DNA of 64,000 nt from Eurosta solidaginis. Lineage: Eukaryota > Arthropoda > Insecta > Diptera > Tephritidae. Under the pieces are notes generated by a model. That model saw only the letters and a list, made by a program, of their open reading frames with translations. It was not told where the DNA came from and did no database searches. The first letter of the stretch is position 1; each line of letters opens with the position of its first letter. Location: contig NC_090320.1 in assembly GCF_040869045.1 (NCBI RefSeq), forward strand, positions 239,878,978-239,942,977. Direction: 5' to 3'. Of this stretch, positions 31,958 to 42,540 are shown one piece after another. The translations under genes were made by a program, and so were the position numbers.

Positions 31958-32728
31958 ATGAATTTCGGCAATCATTCCGAGCTCGTGCTTATAGTGCTCA
32001 GCTATCTTTTATCCTATGCGAGTGCGCAATTTCGCATATTTAAGGGCGAACCTTCGAAGATAGAGAATAGTCCATATGTAGTATCAATACGTCATAAAGG
32101 CAAACATAATTGCGTTGGGTCATTAGTTACTTTACAATTAGTTGTAACAGCGGCAAGTTGCCTGAGAAACAAAAGGATGCATTTATTAAAGGTTGTAGCG
32201 GGTATAACCGATGTACACGAAGCTGGAGAAAGTCGTGATGTGTTCCGTACAAATGTGGCATCTGAGTTTAATGAACTAACCAAAGATATGGATATAGGTA
32301 GTATTCTATTAAAAAAAGCCTTTACTAAGGGGCCTACAATTGACACAATAAATATTTGCTCTACTGATTTAAAACCGAAAACACCAATGCAAATTTATGG
32401 ATGGGGTGTATCAAGTGCTAAAACTAAAATAGGTGAGAATATAATCCAAAAAGCTGTCGTGCCTATAGTATCAACGGAAATTTGTTCGGATCGTTATAAG
32501 GAGCGACATCAAATTATAACAGAATCTATGATTTGTGCTGCTGGACTTGATGGAAGTAATGCGTGTGCGGGAGATGGAGGAGCACCGGGCGTTGTCGAAG
32601 AAAAACTTTGTGCTGTCGTATCTGCCGGCGTAGATGGCGAGAGCTCTACATATCCGACTATATATACAAATTTAAATAATGCAGCTGTTCGAGATTGGAT
32701 AGTTAAATGGATGAAATGCAAATACTGA
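31958..32728 (+). CDS. Secreted serine protease homologue, catalytically dead
   Basis: This 256-residue single-exon protein has the trypsin (S1A) fold. A signal peptide is visible (about residues 8-23, ending YASA before QFRIFKG). The Cys42-Cys58 pair is kept (HNC...SC), as are C168-C182 and C191-C220 equivalents. The catalytic residues are mostly gone: TAAHC reads TAASC (Ser67 for His), GDSGGP reads GDGGAP (Gly207 for Ser), while Asp112 remains in MDIGSILL. The S1-pocket position 189 is Asn. It should therefore be a non-enzymatic homologue that binds partners outside the cell; such proteins act in fly immunity and seminal fluid, but the role here is unknown. No stop or frameshift is present. 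Its 3' end is repeated in inverted orientation at 32749-32857. Confidence 0.9.
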   Translation: MNFGNHSELVLIVLSYLLSYASAQFRIFKGEPSKIENSPYVVSIRHKGKHNCVGSLVTLQLVVTAASCLRNKRMHLLKVVAGITDVHEAGESRDVFRTNVASEFNELTKDMDIGSILLKKAFTKGPTIDTINICSTDLKPKTPMQIYGWGVSSAKTKIGENIIQKAVVPIVSTEICSDRYKERHQIITESMICAAGLDGSNACAGDGGAPGVVEEKLCAVVSAGVDGESSTYPTIYTNLNNAAVRDWIVKWMKCKY

Positions 32729-32857
32729 AAATATTCTCTACAGTTTTTAGTATTTGCATTTCATCCATTTGTCTATCCAATCTCGAACAGCTGCATTATT
32801 TAAATTTGTATATATAGTCGGATATGTAGAGCTCTCGCCATCTACGCCGGCAGATAC
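32618..32857. repeat. Inverted repeat: gene 3' end and its mirror copy
   Basis: Left arm 32618-32726 (last 36 codons) and right arm 32749-32857 are reverse complements over 109 bp with only two mismatches, separated by 22 bp. A TGCTGTC block continues the match beyond the arms after a 9-bp gap. Transcribed through, it would fold into a long hairpin. The next AATAAA is at 32933, beyond the right arm. Confidence 0.96.
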
Positions 32858-32879
32858 GCCAACGACGGACAGCAATAGA

Positions 32880-33092
32880 AATTGTCAAAATGGCGGTAGG
32901 CAATTCACTACATTACCTACTTGAAGATTAGCAATAAACGCGGTGTTTTTGTTAAAGTTTCACATTAAAGTGATTGAAAAAAATAGTTAAATTATGGTTA
33001 TTATATCAAAATCATTTTTTTCTAGCGTTGGAATTGGCGAATTTCATGCCACATTTCCCAAATGGTGAATTACCTACCCGCGATTTGATAAT
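32880..33092. repeat. Short imperfect inverted repeat
   Basis: About 28 bp near 32883 (containing GGCGGTAGGCAATTCAC) pair imperfectly with 33061-33092 (GTGAATTACCTACCCGC). It may be a small MITE or debris. Confidence 0.35.
32933..32938 (+). terminator. Possible polyadenylation signal
   Basis: AATAAA about 205 bp after the protease-homologue stop codon. I noticed no earlier AATAAA after the stop codon. Use of this site would place the whole hairpin in the mRNA. Confidence 0.45.
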
Positions 33093-33182
33093 TTACTGTT
33101 TCCGACTATTTGTTCTGTTGGCGGTTCTCTATTGTTATACGATCTCTTCTGAACTGTTAATTGGATGGTGTGATTGTAACTG

Positions 33183-33344
33183 TCGACTGCTGAGTGGAAT
33201 ATCACCGTATCTTGGCTCAACATCCCATTTCAAAATTTTTTTCCTTAAACAAATTCTCAAATAGGGCATTTATGAAACAAATTCCGAGAAAGGGCGTTTT
33301 CGGAATCACAGCTGAGATAGAGTGATATTTTACTCAGCAGTCGA
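33183..33344. mobile_element. Small MITE with about 35-bp inverted ends
   Basis: The end TCGACTGCTGAGTGGAATAT at 33183 pairs with the reverse complement TCGACTGCTGAGTAAAATAT at 33344. About 162 bp in all, non-coding. No clear target duplication. Confidence 0.55.
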
Positions 33345-33633
33345 AATTTTTTTTTGGATTATCTATAAATAAATGTTTATGATTACATTTTAATTTTTGG
33401 TTTATTTCAATTAAAGTATGACGCATGCAAATGCCTTAGGTTGAGAGGAGAAACTATAATCATAGCTTTAAAGGCTCCACCTGGCGTTTTATTTTCTTAA
33501 ATTAATGTAACCTCGTTCGTTCTTCTCTGCTGTCTCGTAAGTTTGTATATTCATTTTACAAAATATATTTCTTTGAATGAGAAAATGGCTACAATTACCT
33601 ACAAATTCATCCATTTTGCAGAACACAAGCTGA
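33345..33633. other. Unassigned AT-rich spacer
   Basis: No gene or known repeat recognised. Confidence 0.4.
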
Positions 33634-34069
33634 TCTAGTTCAAAAACCCCCAGCGGGTCAGGTGGTTGGAATATACCCGCGGTAGGTATGCCTGTCGTAA
33701 GAGGCGTCTAAAATACCAGATTCAAGTGGTTGTGTAGCGCAACCTTTTCAGGTTGCCAGCGCAATATATAGCTTCTCCAAACCCTTGTCAACCTCACCCA
33801 TCCGTGGCGAATCCTGTTTCATTAACAGCCGAGGCTCTGGCGACCCCAAGCTCCTCATGGAACTTGGGGGTGGGGAGGGAGGGATGACCTGAAGGTTTAA
33901 TGTGGCCATCTAAATTGTTCCGAGATGGTCGGGCTAGTACCTTAATGATGATGTGTTGCCGGAGCGTACCGGATCTGTATCCGGCAAAGGACCATCGTAT
34001 GGATAACACTCCCCAAAGCCTTCGGGGAGCAACCTTATCGCTACAACAACAACAACATCTAGTTTAAAA
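33634..34069 (+). mobile_element. S1 retroposon, copy d (full length)
   Basis: 410 bp (33647-34056), flanked by the 13-bp duplication ATCTAGTTYAAAA at 33634-33646 and 34057-34069. It starts CCCCCAGCGGGTCAGG and ends with the GCCTTCGG stem-loop and (CAA)n. Together with copy a it defines the full-length S1 of about 410-417 bp. Confidence 0.93.
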
Positions 34070-34270
34070 GATAGAATTTTTGACTGCAACATTAGGGTAA
34101 CATTCACATATTCAGAAAAGAAAATGCCATTAAAAATAACCATACGGCGCTACGAGCAGGGGAGGGGAAAGCGGACCCCCAGAGCCTGAAATCAGCGGCA
34201 AACATCTAGTGCGTGTGCGCAGTGTCGGAGATTTTGGAGAGAGACGAATAGCTCAATAGCGCTGCGAGTC

Positions 34271-34738
34271 TTAAGGGCCCATTACTGATACTTAGCATAG
34301 ACTTGATTTGGCTTGGCGTAAACTTGGCAACTTAGCCACGATTATACTCCACTTAGCGCATACAATGTGGCCTCATAATCAGCTGTTTTCCACCTGTCAT
34401 ATATTGTGAAATATTTGCTACAAAAAGTGGTGGTTTTTAAACAAAGTTAATTTTGAGTACTACAATTAATTTGTGAGTGTAAAAATTAATAAATAAAATT
34501 AAAATAAATGTCAATTTGTATGACAAAATGTCAAAATGAAATGGCAACAAATAAATGGCATCTCAAAATGTAAACGTCACCTAGAACTTACATAGAAAAT
34601 CAAAATTCAACAGACTTATAAGTTAAGTGTTGCTAAGTTTTGAGTAATCAGTAACATGCAATGTTCATTAACAGAACTGTAAGTGACAGTTCTCAAGTCA
34701 AGTCAAGTCTATGCTAAGTAACAGTAATTGGCCCTTTA
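34271..34738. mobile_element. MITE with TTA duplication (PIF/Harbinger-like)
   Basis: The element 34274-34735 (462 bp) has inverted ends AGGGCCMATTACTGWTACTT and continues matching for about 35 bp. TTA flanks both sides (34271-34273, 34736-34738), the usual Harbinger target. Non-coding. Confidence 0.85.
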
Positions 34739-34739
34739 C

Positions 34740-35830
34740 AGATAAATGTCTTATACAGTGAAGTGGCGTCGAGCGAGCTTCTCCTGACGTTGTGTTTTTT
34801 TTTTGCTTATTTTTAGCAGCACTGAGGCGGGTGCACAGATATAGTGATCGGAGTCGATGTTAGGTCCTCGAATCCTTGTCGATCTGGTTACATATATTTC
34901 AATCAGGGGACTGCCATGTAGGTTGATGTATATCTTTATTCTTAAACTTGGTGCTGGCTATGACCATATTTTGAGCATTTAGGAAAGGCTTTGTTGTGGA
35001 GGCTGAACTTTCGGACCGTGCTGCCAAAAACACCTTTGTCCACCTTGACGTTAATGTCGCCAAGCACGGCTGTTTTTTTTATCATAGAGGGGACAGTGCT
35101 CGTATGTGCGTCCTAGAATGCACCCTTTATCTCATCGTCTTCCCCTTTAACGGTGCATGGGGCAGATGAATGAAATATTAAAAAAGTTGATTCCTGCGGA
35201 TAGCGGCTAGAGGTTCGTCCGTTCGGCGTGAACGTCACTACGTGGCAACAAGGCACTTATATCTATATTATGGCCACTATAGTAAATTTCAAAGTTAAAT
35301 TTTTTTTTCTTTCATTGGTCTTGTATTCTTGGATTATGGTAAAGTCGGCTTTTGCCTTCACAAAGGCGACCAGGGTATCGGCACTAGTCCCATTAAGACA
35401 ACGGACATATTAGGTGCATGCCCTTAAATTGTAAGCCTTGAAACGGTTGACGTGGTCTGAGTTTAAGTGGCGGGTCCCAAGTCCAGCGTACAACCCGCTC
35501 AGCGGAATGGGGTATTTATGATCTAGCGATCTACTTGATCCAAGACGGACACCAGCTTGCAGCTGGAACTTATAGTGATCAGACCCGGCTTATGAAGTAT
35601 CTCAGCAAGGTCTTAAGCCGATTATAAAAGAGTGGCCTAGCTGGGTTGTAGCTTTCTCGCATAAGCTTATCAACAAACCCGATGTTCAGTGGCTACTCAG
35701 AGGATAAGTACTCGGCAGCAAGCGATAATAACTATGTAAGTAGCGAGCTGATTGAACCGCATGCAAAAGAATCACACTGGGAAATTCCCTGGTGAATGGC
35801 GATCAGAAGCCCTCCCCACATTTGTGGATT
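34740..35830 (-). pseudogene. RTE-type LINE relic (endonuclease and 5' region)
   Basis: On the minus strand: a 5' leader (about 35830-35430, with the ACCGATTATAAA and GCTGAGCGGG blocks shared with 47829-48185 and 50795-51040), then a decayed APE endonuclease (35420-34850) with LVAFVKAKADFTIIQE and LGDINVKVDKGVFGSTVRKF. Many stops and frameshifts are present. It aligns with the better copy at 48640-52130. Confidence 0.75.
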
Positions 35831-36065
35831 CCACTGATAGCTCCACCCTCCTGGGAAAATATATGCAGATGCCCAAAAATTCAAAATTGTTTTGTATATT
35901 ACGCTATATCTGTAAGTGGGATATGTTTACTTCTTACACCCTAAAGTTTCTGGACAATTGCAATAAATAGGAAAAAAAGTGAAAAAAATCGTTTGCTCGA
36001 GATAAATTAAAAATTACTTAATGCAACAAACAGCCGATTTTCTGCATAAAACTGTTGGGATAAGT

Positions 36066-36362
36066 CTTGGTATGGTGGTAGCGTGCTTCGCCTACCACAC
36101 CGAAGGTCCTGCGTTCAAGTCCCAGACAAAGCAACATGGAAAATTGTGAAAAAGTTTTATCAATTAGGAGAAAGTTTTTCTAAGCAGGGTCGTCCATTGG
36201 CAGTGGTTTGGCGAACACTGTGATTTTCTGCCATGTAAAGGTTCTTGGAGAAAAGTCCCATCCCTTCAAATTGTAAGAAAAAATTTATTCAAGGTATGTC
36301 TGAGCTCTAAAAAAAGGAGCGCGAGGCAAATTGTGCGAGAAGCTGGGCCTAGATCTATTCGA
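36066..36362 (+). mobile_element. S2 SINE, diverged
   Basis: Starts with GGTGGTAGCGTGCTTCGCCT and a box-B-like GCGTTCAAGTCCC, continues through CTAAGCAGGGTCG, and ends near CTAGATCTATTCGAAG. More diverged than the copy at 23538. Confidence 0.75.
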
Positions 36363-36369
36363 AGTTAAA

Positions 36370-36615
36370 CGCGTTTAGTCGTGTAAATCTTGTACGTATT
36401 TCTTGTTGGGGACGATCGAGAACACTTTTTGTAACACGAGAAACTTCATATTCTGCGGAAAGACCAACATCTCTAGCCGATTCTCCGGATATTTTGCGGT
36501 GCTTTCTTACACGTTTTACTACATCAATATCCCATTTTTCACAAAGAGACTTCGCTTTTCCTATTGGTTCTTCACAGAGAGTGTCTCGAATTTCGCATAC
36601 TTCAGTCGCTAATGA
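36370..36615 (-). pseudogene. hAT-type transposase fragment
   Basis: The minus strand reads KWDIDVVKRVRKHRKISGES, then SRVTKSVLDRPQQEIRTRFT with no stop in about 75 codons. This resembles the part of insect hAT transposases before the C-terminal dimerisation domain (RV..K..LDR...E...RF.RL). No ends or other domains are visible. It could also be a captured host homologue; confidence is moderate. Confidence 0.45.
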
Positions 36616-36744
36616 TTGAAAGCAAAAAATGCTATTACTTAAGTTGAAAACATTTAATTAACAACTTGTGCTTCTCTAACTGGACTCAAATGTAGAATTG
36701 CATATTACAGTATTTTCACGAAATGAAATATATATAATTTAAAA

Positions 36745-37165
36745 AAGTAAGGAAGGCTAAGTTTGGGTGTAACCGAACATTACATTCTCAGCTGCCAAAT
36801 TACAGCTTGCAAAACTTTTAAATTACCTTCTTTTAAAAGTGGGCGGTGCCACGCTCATTGTACAAAATTTTACTAATTTTCTATTCTGCGTCATAAGTTC
36901 AACCCACCTACTAAATTCCGTTGCTCTATCCGTCTTTGGTAATGAATTATCGCACTTTTTCGGTTTTTCGAAATTTTCGATATCAAAAAAGTGGGCGTCG
37001 TCCGATTTCGTTCATTTTAAATAGCGATCTGAGATGAATGCCCAGGAACTTAAATACCAAATTTCATTAAGATACCTCAAAATTTACTCAAGTTATCGTG
37101 TTTACGGACAGACGGACATGAATTTTTTTTCGCCCAGATCATTTTGATATATAGATATATATCTA
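36745..37165. mobile_element. E-family repeat, internally deleted copy (reverse orientation)
   Basis: Starts AAGTAAGGAAGGCTAAGTTT with the terminal GGTGTAACC hairpin, then jumps to the AAGTGGGCGGTGCCAC block and the ACGGACAGACGGACAT block of the opposite end. Compared with 40522-42540 about 1.5 kb is missing. The far end is replaced by an S2 fragment. Confidence 0.75.
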
Positions 37166-37166
37166 T

Positions 37167-37282
37167 CTCACTGCCGAGGGGTGACCCCGCTTAGAAAAAT
37201 TGTCTACTAATTGGTTCTAGGCGCGAACCCAGGATATTCGGTGTGGTAGGCGGAGCACGCTACCATCACACCACGGCGGCCG
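37167..37282 (-). mobile_element. S2 SINE head fragment
   Basis: On the minus strand this has the tRNA-like head (GGTGTGATGGTAGCGTGCTC) and box-B-like GGGTTCGCGCC, then stops after about 115 bp. It abuts the E-family copy. Confidence 0.75.
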
Positions 37283-37285
37283 CCT

Positions 37286-38028
37286 ATATAATTTATTTTT
37301 GATTAATTACGCTTCATTACTGCTATCAACTAGGTGTTTTTTCTCACAATAAACAGCTGTTGGTACAACCTTGCAAATTTTTTCCACTCCACCTCAACTC
37401 GATATGCATTGTAGGATATCAACTGGAGAAATGTCATTTGAAAGCTCAAAAACTCTCGAAGTTAATATATTAATTGGAAAATATTAGTGATGTTGGAAAT
37501 CAACTCAAAAACTCTAAATTTTAAAATATTGCTCAAAAGTTGGATAGTGATTGGAGAATGAAATTGGATATCAGCTCGAGAACTATCTGGTTTAAAAATA
37601 AATAATGATGTTGGATATGACTTCCGGAACTAGATATATATATTTCCCTGGAGAACTTTTTCCATGTTTGTTGGGTAAACAAAATCCAGCTGTTGCAATA
37701 TCTACAAATTATCTAGATAATAAAAAACCAATGTTGCCCTACAAAAAAGCATACCGCAAAGGCGGCCTTGAACTGTGACTGAAAAACTGCTCAGTAGTTT
37801 AATTTGACTAGAGTTTAAGCAAACTTAGTTTAAGCTTCGCTTAACCAACTACTGAAAAACCAGGCCTAAAAGTGTTCTACTACATTCTTTCACCCATCAA
37901 CGATAACGCTAACCCGCTTGTATTCTGGCGCTCCATCGTGTTTCAGATTCACGTTTGACAGTTTGTATTAAAGCATTTTTTAATAATTCCCATCGTAAAG
38001 TTGAACGTGAAAAAAAAGATATGTATAT
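37286..38028. other. AT-rich stretch with degenerate repeats
   Basis: Degenerate units around GGATATCAACT/GGAAATCAACT with CTCAAAAACTCT recur near 37400-37640. An inverted pair (CAGTAGTTTAATT ... GGTTAAGCGAAGC region, 37780-37870) may be a small MITE. No gene. Confidence 0.4.
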
Positions 38029-39060
38029 TAGACTGGGTTGAAAAAAAAGTTGCTAATGTCCAGGATAGACTATACATTATGGGACCAGGGGGAGGGGGTT
38101 GGGGCGGTGGGATGCGGTGGGGGCGACTCCCCTTTCTAAAAACACCACCCCCACCCGCCGGAGGCTTATAGTTTGATTACAATTTAATATTAAAGTTACC
38201 AAAAAAATGCAAGAAAACGCAGTGAATTGAGCAAAATTGGTGCTACCAGACTTCAAAATATGTATTAATAAAAAACGACTCAATCTATTTTAATCGCGCC
38301 TTTTTTAATCAGATTTTCTATTTTTTTTTATGAAGTAAATGCAATTTATTTTAAAAAATCGCACTTTTTAATAACAAATTTTCTATTTTTTTATGAAATA
38401 CACATAATTTATTAAAAAAAAAAATAAAAAGCGCCGCAAGCGAAAATTTGGAATAAAAAATTCCGCGATTTTTTATTCGAAATTTTAAATTTTTTATAAA
38501 ATGTACGTAAATTATTTAAAAAACAATAAAAAGCGCCGCCAGCGAATCGATCGATTTTTTATTCCAAATTTTATATTTTTTTGTAAAATAAATAAGAGGA
38601 GTTGAATGCAAATGGTCCATTTTCCTCGTTGGTACTATTTAAAAATTTTTCATTCGTTGGAACAATTTAAAGCATCTGGTAGCACCAAACAAGCAGTGTA
38701 TTAGATAAAATGGCTGTATGCTTGTGTTCGCGGAAAGTAAACAAATAAATTATTAAATTTTACAATAATAAGTAAATTTAAACAAATAAAAATAGTTGTT
38801 TGTTGTTTTATAAACATTATAAAGTGTACTTATGTATAAAATTCGTGTGAAAGTGTTCGTATGTAGATAAAAAGTGATAGTTATACCATGGTAGTTTTAA
38901 CAACTAATTACTAGTAAATTGGTAATAACAATTAAAAATTACCTCCTGATTCTCTTTAGGGAACTCCCTGAGAACCTATGTGCAAAATTTCAAAGTTCAA
39001 ACCCCTTTGGTTTACGAATAAAACCAATTGGTCCCTTAATGTATAGCCGACCCAATGTCC
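38029..39060. mobile_element. Candidate non-autonomous element with inverted similarity
   Basis: CTATACATTATGGGACCA at 38070-38087 is inverted at 39029-39046 (TGGTCCCTTAATGTATAG). Between them lie three or four degenerate AT-rich repeats containing AAAAAGCGCCGC (38410-38560). A GGGGGAGGGGG tract lies near 38090. No ORF. Confidence 0.4.
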
Positions 39061-39296
39061 ACCCCTAAATTTAAAGATTATGTTGAGAGGGTTTCGGAAA
39101 AATTTTTTTTTATTGTTTTTGATCCTTCGAAATACAGCCGAAAAGGGGTTTCGTTGTAACTTGGTTATTTGACGTCCAATTTTTAAAACTGATATGTCAT
39201 TATTTTGGCCTTGAGATGCTTCACATTTCCGTTTAATGTCCTTTTAAGCTATGAAGTCGTTTTCACATGATTAGGTCAGCTAACAAAGTTGTCGGA

Positions 39297-39392
39297 AACG
39301 ATTAATATGACCACATTCAAACTTCTAGGCCATTGGGCCCTCCCCACGCCCTGGTTTCATGAAGAACTTGGGGTTGCCAGAGCCTCGCCTGT
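39297..39392 (-). mobile_element. S1 fragment, diverged
   Basis: Matches the middle of S1 (ATGACCACATT, GGCCCTCCCCACGCC, TTGGGGTTGCCAGAGCCTCG). Both ends are lost. Confidence 0.6.
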
Positions 39393-39440
39393 TTAATTTG
39401 TGTATGATACACTCATATTTGTAACAGGATTACCTACTAT

Positions 39441-39665
39441 ACCGAAGGACCTGGGTAAAAGTACTTAGAAAATCAACAACAACATCATCGCAGTGGGTTC
39501 GCAAATACTCAAAGTGTATTTCTGCTATGAAAACCTTTTCAGCGAAAATGCATCTTTCTCGCAGATGCCGTGTGGAATGGGTTGAAACAACGCAGATTGA
39601 AAGAGAAGCTCTTCCTAAATCTCCTCGAAGGTATGTCGTGCCTTATGTTAATTTGTTTAAGGGAC
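39441..39665 (+). mobile_element. S2 SINE fragment, diverged
   Basis: Retains ATACCGAAGGACCTGGGT, TTTCTCGCAGATGCCGTG and AGAAGCTCTTCCTAAAT blocks of S2, with internal changes including an AACAACAACA tract. Confidence 0.55.
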
Positions 39666-40521
39666 ATTGTGTCATGTTTGTCAGAATAAGTGCAATAGTA
39701 TACATGGGCCAATAAGCCGTTGCCACACCAGTTTTTCAAAATTGTAAAATACGTAATTTAAGGCATCATTACAAGGATGTACCCCTTCATTTTTAAGATT
39801 GCAGCTCTTCGTAAGTTACATAGATATCTTATATGTAATTGTTGTATTTTTATAAAGAAAGTGGACGTAATTGTCTTCCGATTGTATTTTTTTTTAGCAC
39901 TTCCTCCTTGAATAGGAATATCTGAAGATATTGCTCCCGACTTGAAGCCAATAGCTCAATTGGGTATTAAAGTATCGAAAAGTCAATTCACAGGATATAT
40001 TTGCTATACATATAAAAACTCTGCGTGGCTATATACCGATTATGGCCACTTCTTGTAGGAACCTTATTCGTGTTCGAAAGTAGCGGCATGACAAATACAA
40101 CAATTAACAACAAACGAGAATTTTGTATGACTATCAGACCAGCTTTGGTGCTAATAGATGCTGAAGGAACGGAGGTGCGTTTAAACAGGCCATATATGTT
40201 TTAAAGAAATCGCGTCGACAACAAGTATTAGGGGTTAGCCTAAAATATCGCGTTTTGCATGTGACATATGCATATGTACCCGGTCTATAAATATGTATTT
40301 CTTCGGTAGACGCGGCAGTGCTAGTCTCTAAGACCGAACGAAGGACAGTCTCTCCACAAGGAGCTATTCATTGTAAGACAAATTTTGAGCGGTCCGAGAG
40401 AAATTGAGCCATGCTACATTGAAATGCCATGCTTTGGTCCCGGAAAAAACTCCGAATGACTCCAGTACATATACCAAGCTATCGGTGGAGGTGCACCTGT
40501 ACGTAGGTATATTTGTCTTTT
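39666..40521. other. Unassigned stretch with a LINE 5'-like block
   Basis: No gene. The block 40310-40460 (GCGGCAGTGCTAGTCTCTAAG, CACAAGGAGCTATTC) is a relative of 59755-59890, probably part of a dispersed LINE whose identity is unclear. Confidence 0.4.
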
Positions 40522-42540
40522 TATACTCAGCGTGCTTTGCACACAGAGTATATTAACTTTGATTGGATAACGGTTGGGTGTACATGTATAAAGGAATCGA
40601 GATAGATATTAGACTTCCATATATCAAAATCATCAGTATCGAAACAAAATTTGATTGAGCCATATCGGTCCGTCCGTCCGTCCGTTAGCACGATAACTGG
40701 AGTAAATTTTAAGGTATCTTGATGAAATTTGGTATGTAGGTTCCTGGGAACTCATCTCAGATCGCTATTTAAAATGAACGATATCGGACTATAACCACGT
40801 CCACTTTTTTGATATCGAAAAACCGAAAAAGTGCGCTAATTCGTTACCAAAGACGGATAAAGCGATGAAACTTGGTATGTGGGTTGACCTTATGACGCAG
40901 AATAGAAGATTAGTAAAATTTTGCACAATGGGCGCGGCACCGCCCACTTTTAAAGGAAGGTAATTCAGAAGTTTTGCAAGCTGTAATTTGGCATTCGTTG
41001 ACGATATCATGATGAAATTTGGCGGGAACGTTACTACTATTACTATATATGTGTTAAATAAAAATGAGCAAAATCGTATTAAGAACACGCCCACTTTTTA
41101 AAAGAAAATTTTTTTAAAACCAAATTTTAACAAAAAATTTAATATCTTTACAGTATATAAGTAAATTATGTCAACATTCAACTCCAGTAATGATATGTTG
41201 CAACAAAATACAAAAATAAAAGAAAATTTCAAAATGGGTGTGGCTCCGCCCATATTCATTTGTCTATAATACTTTTAATGCCATAAGTCGAACAAAGATT
41301 TACCAATCCTTGTGAAATTTGGTAGGGGCATAGATTCTATGACGGTAACTGTTTTCTGTGAAAATGGGCGAAATCGGTTAAAGTCACGCCCAGCTTTTAT
41401 ACACAGCCGATCGTCTGTCCTTCCGCTCGGCCGTTAACACGATAACTTGAGCAAAAACTGATATATCTTTACTTAGTCCACGTACTTATCTGAACCTACT
41501 TTATCTTGGCATAAAAAATGGCCGAAATCCGACTATAACCACGCCCATTTTTTCGATATCGAAAATTACGAAATATGGAAAAAAAAACCATAATTCTATA
41601 CCAAATACGAAAAAAGGGATGAAACATCGTAATTCGATTGGTTTATTGACGCAAAATATATGTAACTTTAGAAAAAGCTTTGTAAAATATATTAAGTAGA
41701 AGAAAATGTAAAAGTTCTGCAGGGCGAAATCAAAAGCCCTTGGAATCGTGGCAAGAATATTGTTCGTGGTATTACATATATAAAAAAATTAGCGGTACGC
41801 GACAGATGATGTTCTGGGTCACCCTGATCCACATTTTGGTCGATATCTCGAAAACGCCTTCACATATACAACTATGGGCCACCCTACAAAAATCGCGAGT
41901 ACTCCATGCATGCATGTATGGAGTACTCGCTATGGACCAACCGAGTGCTCCAAAATTAACCACAATCCATACAAAAAATCTGGTCCAATTAACATTGCGA
42001 TGTCCTAGGACTGGACCATATACTCCAGTTCCGCATTACATCAGAGTAATCCATGGAGTACCCACTGTCCAATAAACATCGTGTAGTGATTACAATCGTT
42101 AAAAACGAGCAATGATCGGCTTACAATATGTTCGTGTAGAAACATGAGTTGGTCCATTGCTGCATTACAGTGGAGTATAATGGTAAGTACTCCAGTGGAC
42201 CACATGGTCCAACGATTTTTGCAGGGCACTCCCTTTTAAAACCCTCCTTAATAATACCTTTAATTTGATACCCATGTCGTACAAACACATTATAGAGTCA
42301 CCCCTCGTTCACCTTTATGGTGATATCTCGAAATGGGGTCCACCTATAGAACTATGGCTCACTCCCCTTTAAAATACTCTTTAATACCTTCCATTTGATA
42401 CCCATGTCATACAAACACATTTCAGGGTTACCCTAGGTTCATTTTCCTACATGGGGATTTTCCCTTATATTGTCTCCAAAGCTCTCAGCTGAGTATGTAA
42501 TGTTCGGTTACACCCGAACTTAGCCTTCCTTACTTGTTTT
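40522..42540. mobile_element. E-family long non-coding repeat, most complete copy
   Basis: About 2.0 kb with no coding capacity. The left end folds as a hairpin around GTGCTTTGCAC inside TATACTC...GAGTATA. The right end has GTTCGGTTACACCCGAAC followed by CCTTCCTTACTTG. Inside are CCGTCCGTCCGTCCG, repeated TGGGCG(T)GG.(A)CCGCCCA blocks and a partial 130-bp minisatellite. A 345-bp MITE (41882-42226) is nested. Sister copies lie at 36745, 52370 and 60500. Confidence 0.85.
41880..42228. mobile_element. MITE nested in the E repeat
   Basis: The element 41882-42226 (345 bp) has inverted ends CCCTRCAAAAATCG and a 2-bp CA flank. Removing it with one CA restores GGGCCACTCCC, matching the uninterrupted monomers near 54630. 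Next to the left end lies a palindrome with arms GCGAGTACTCCAT and ATGGAGTACTCGC. The superfamily is unclear. Confidence 0.75.
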
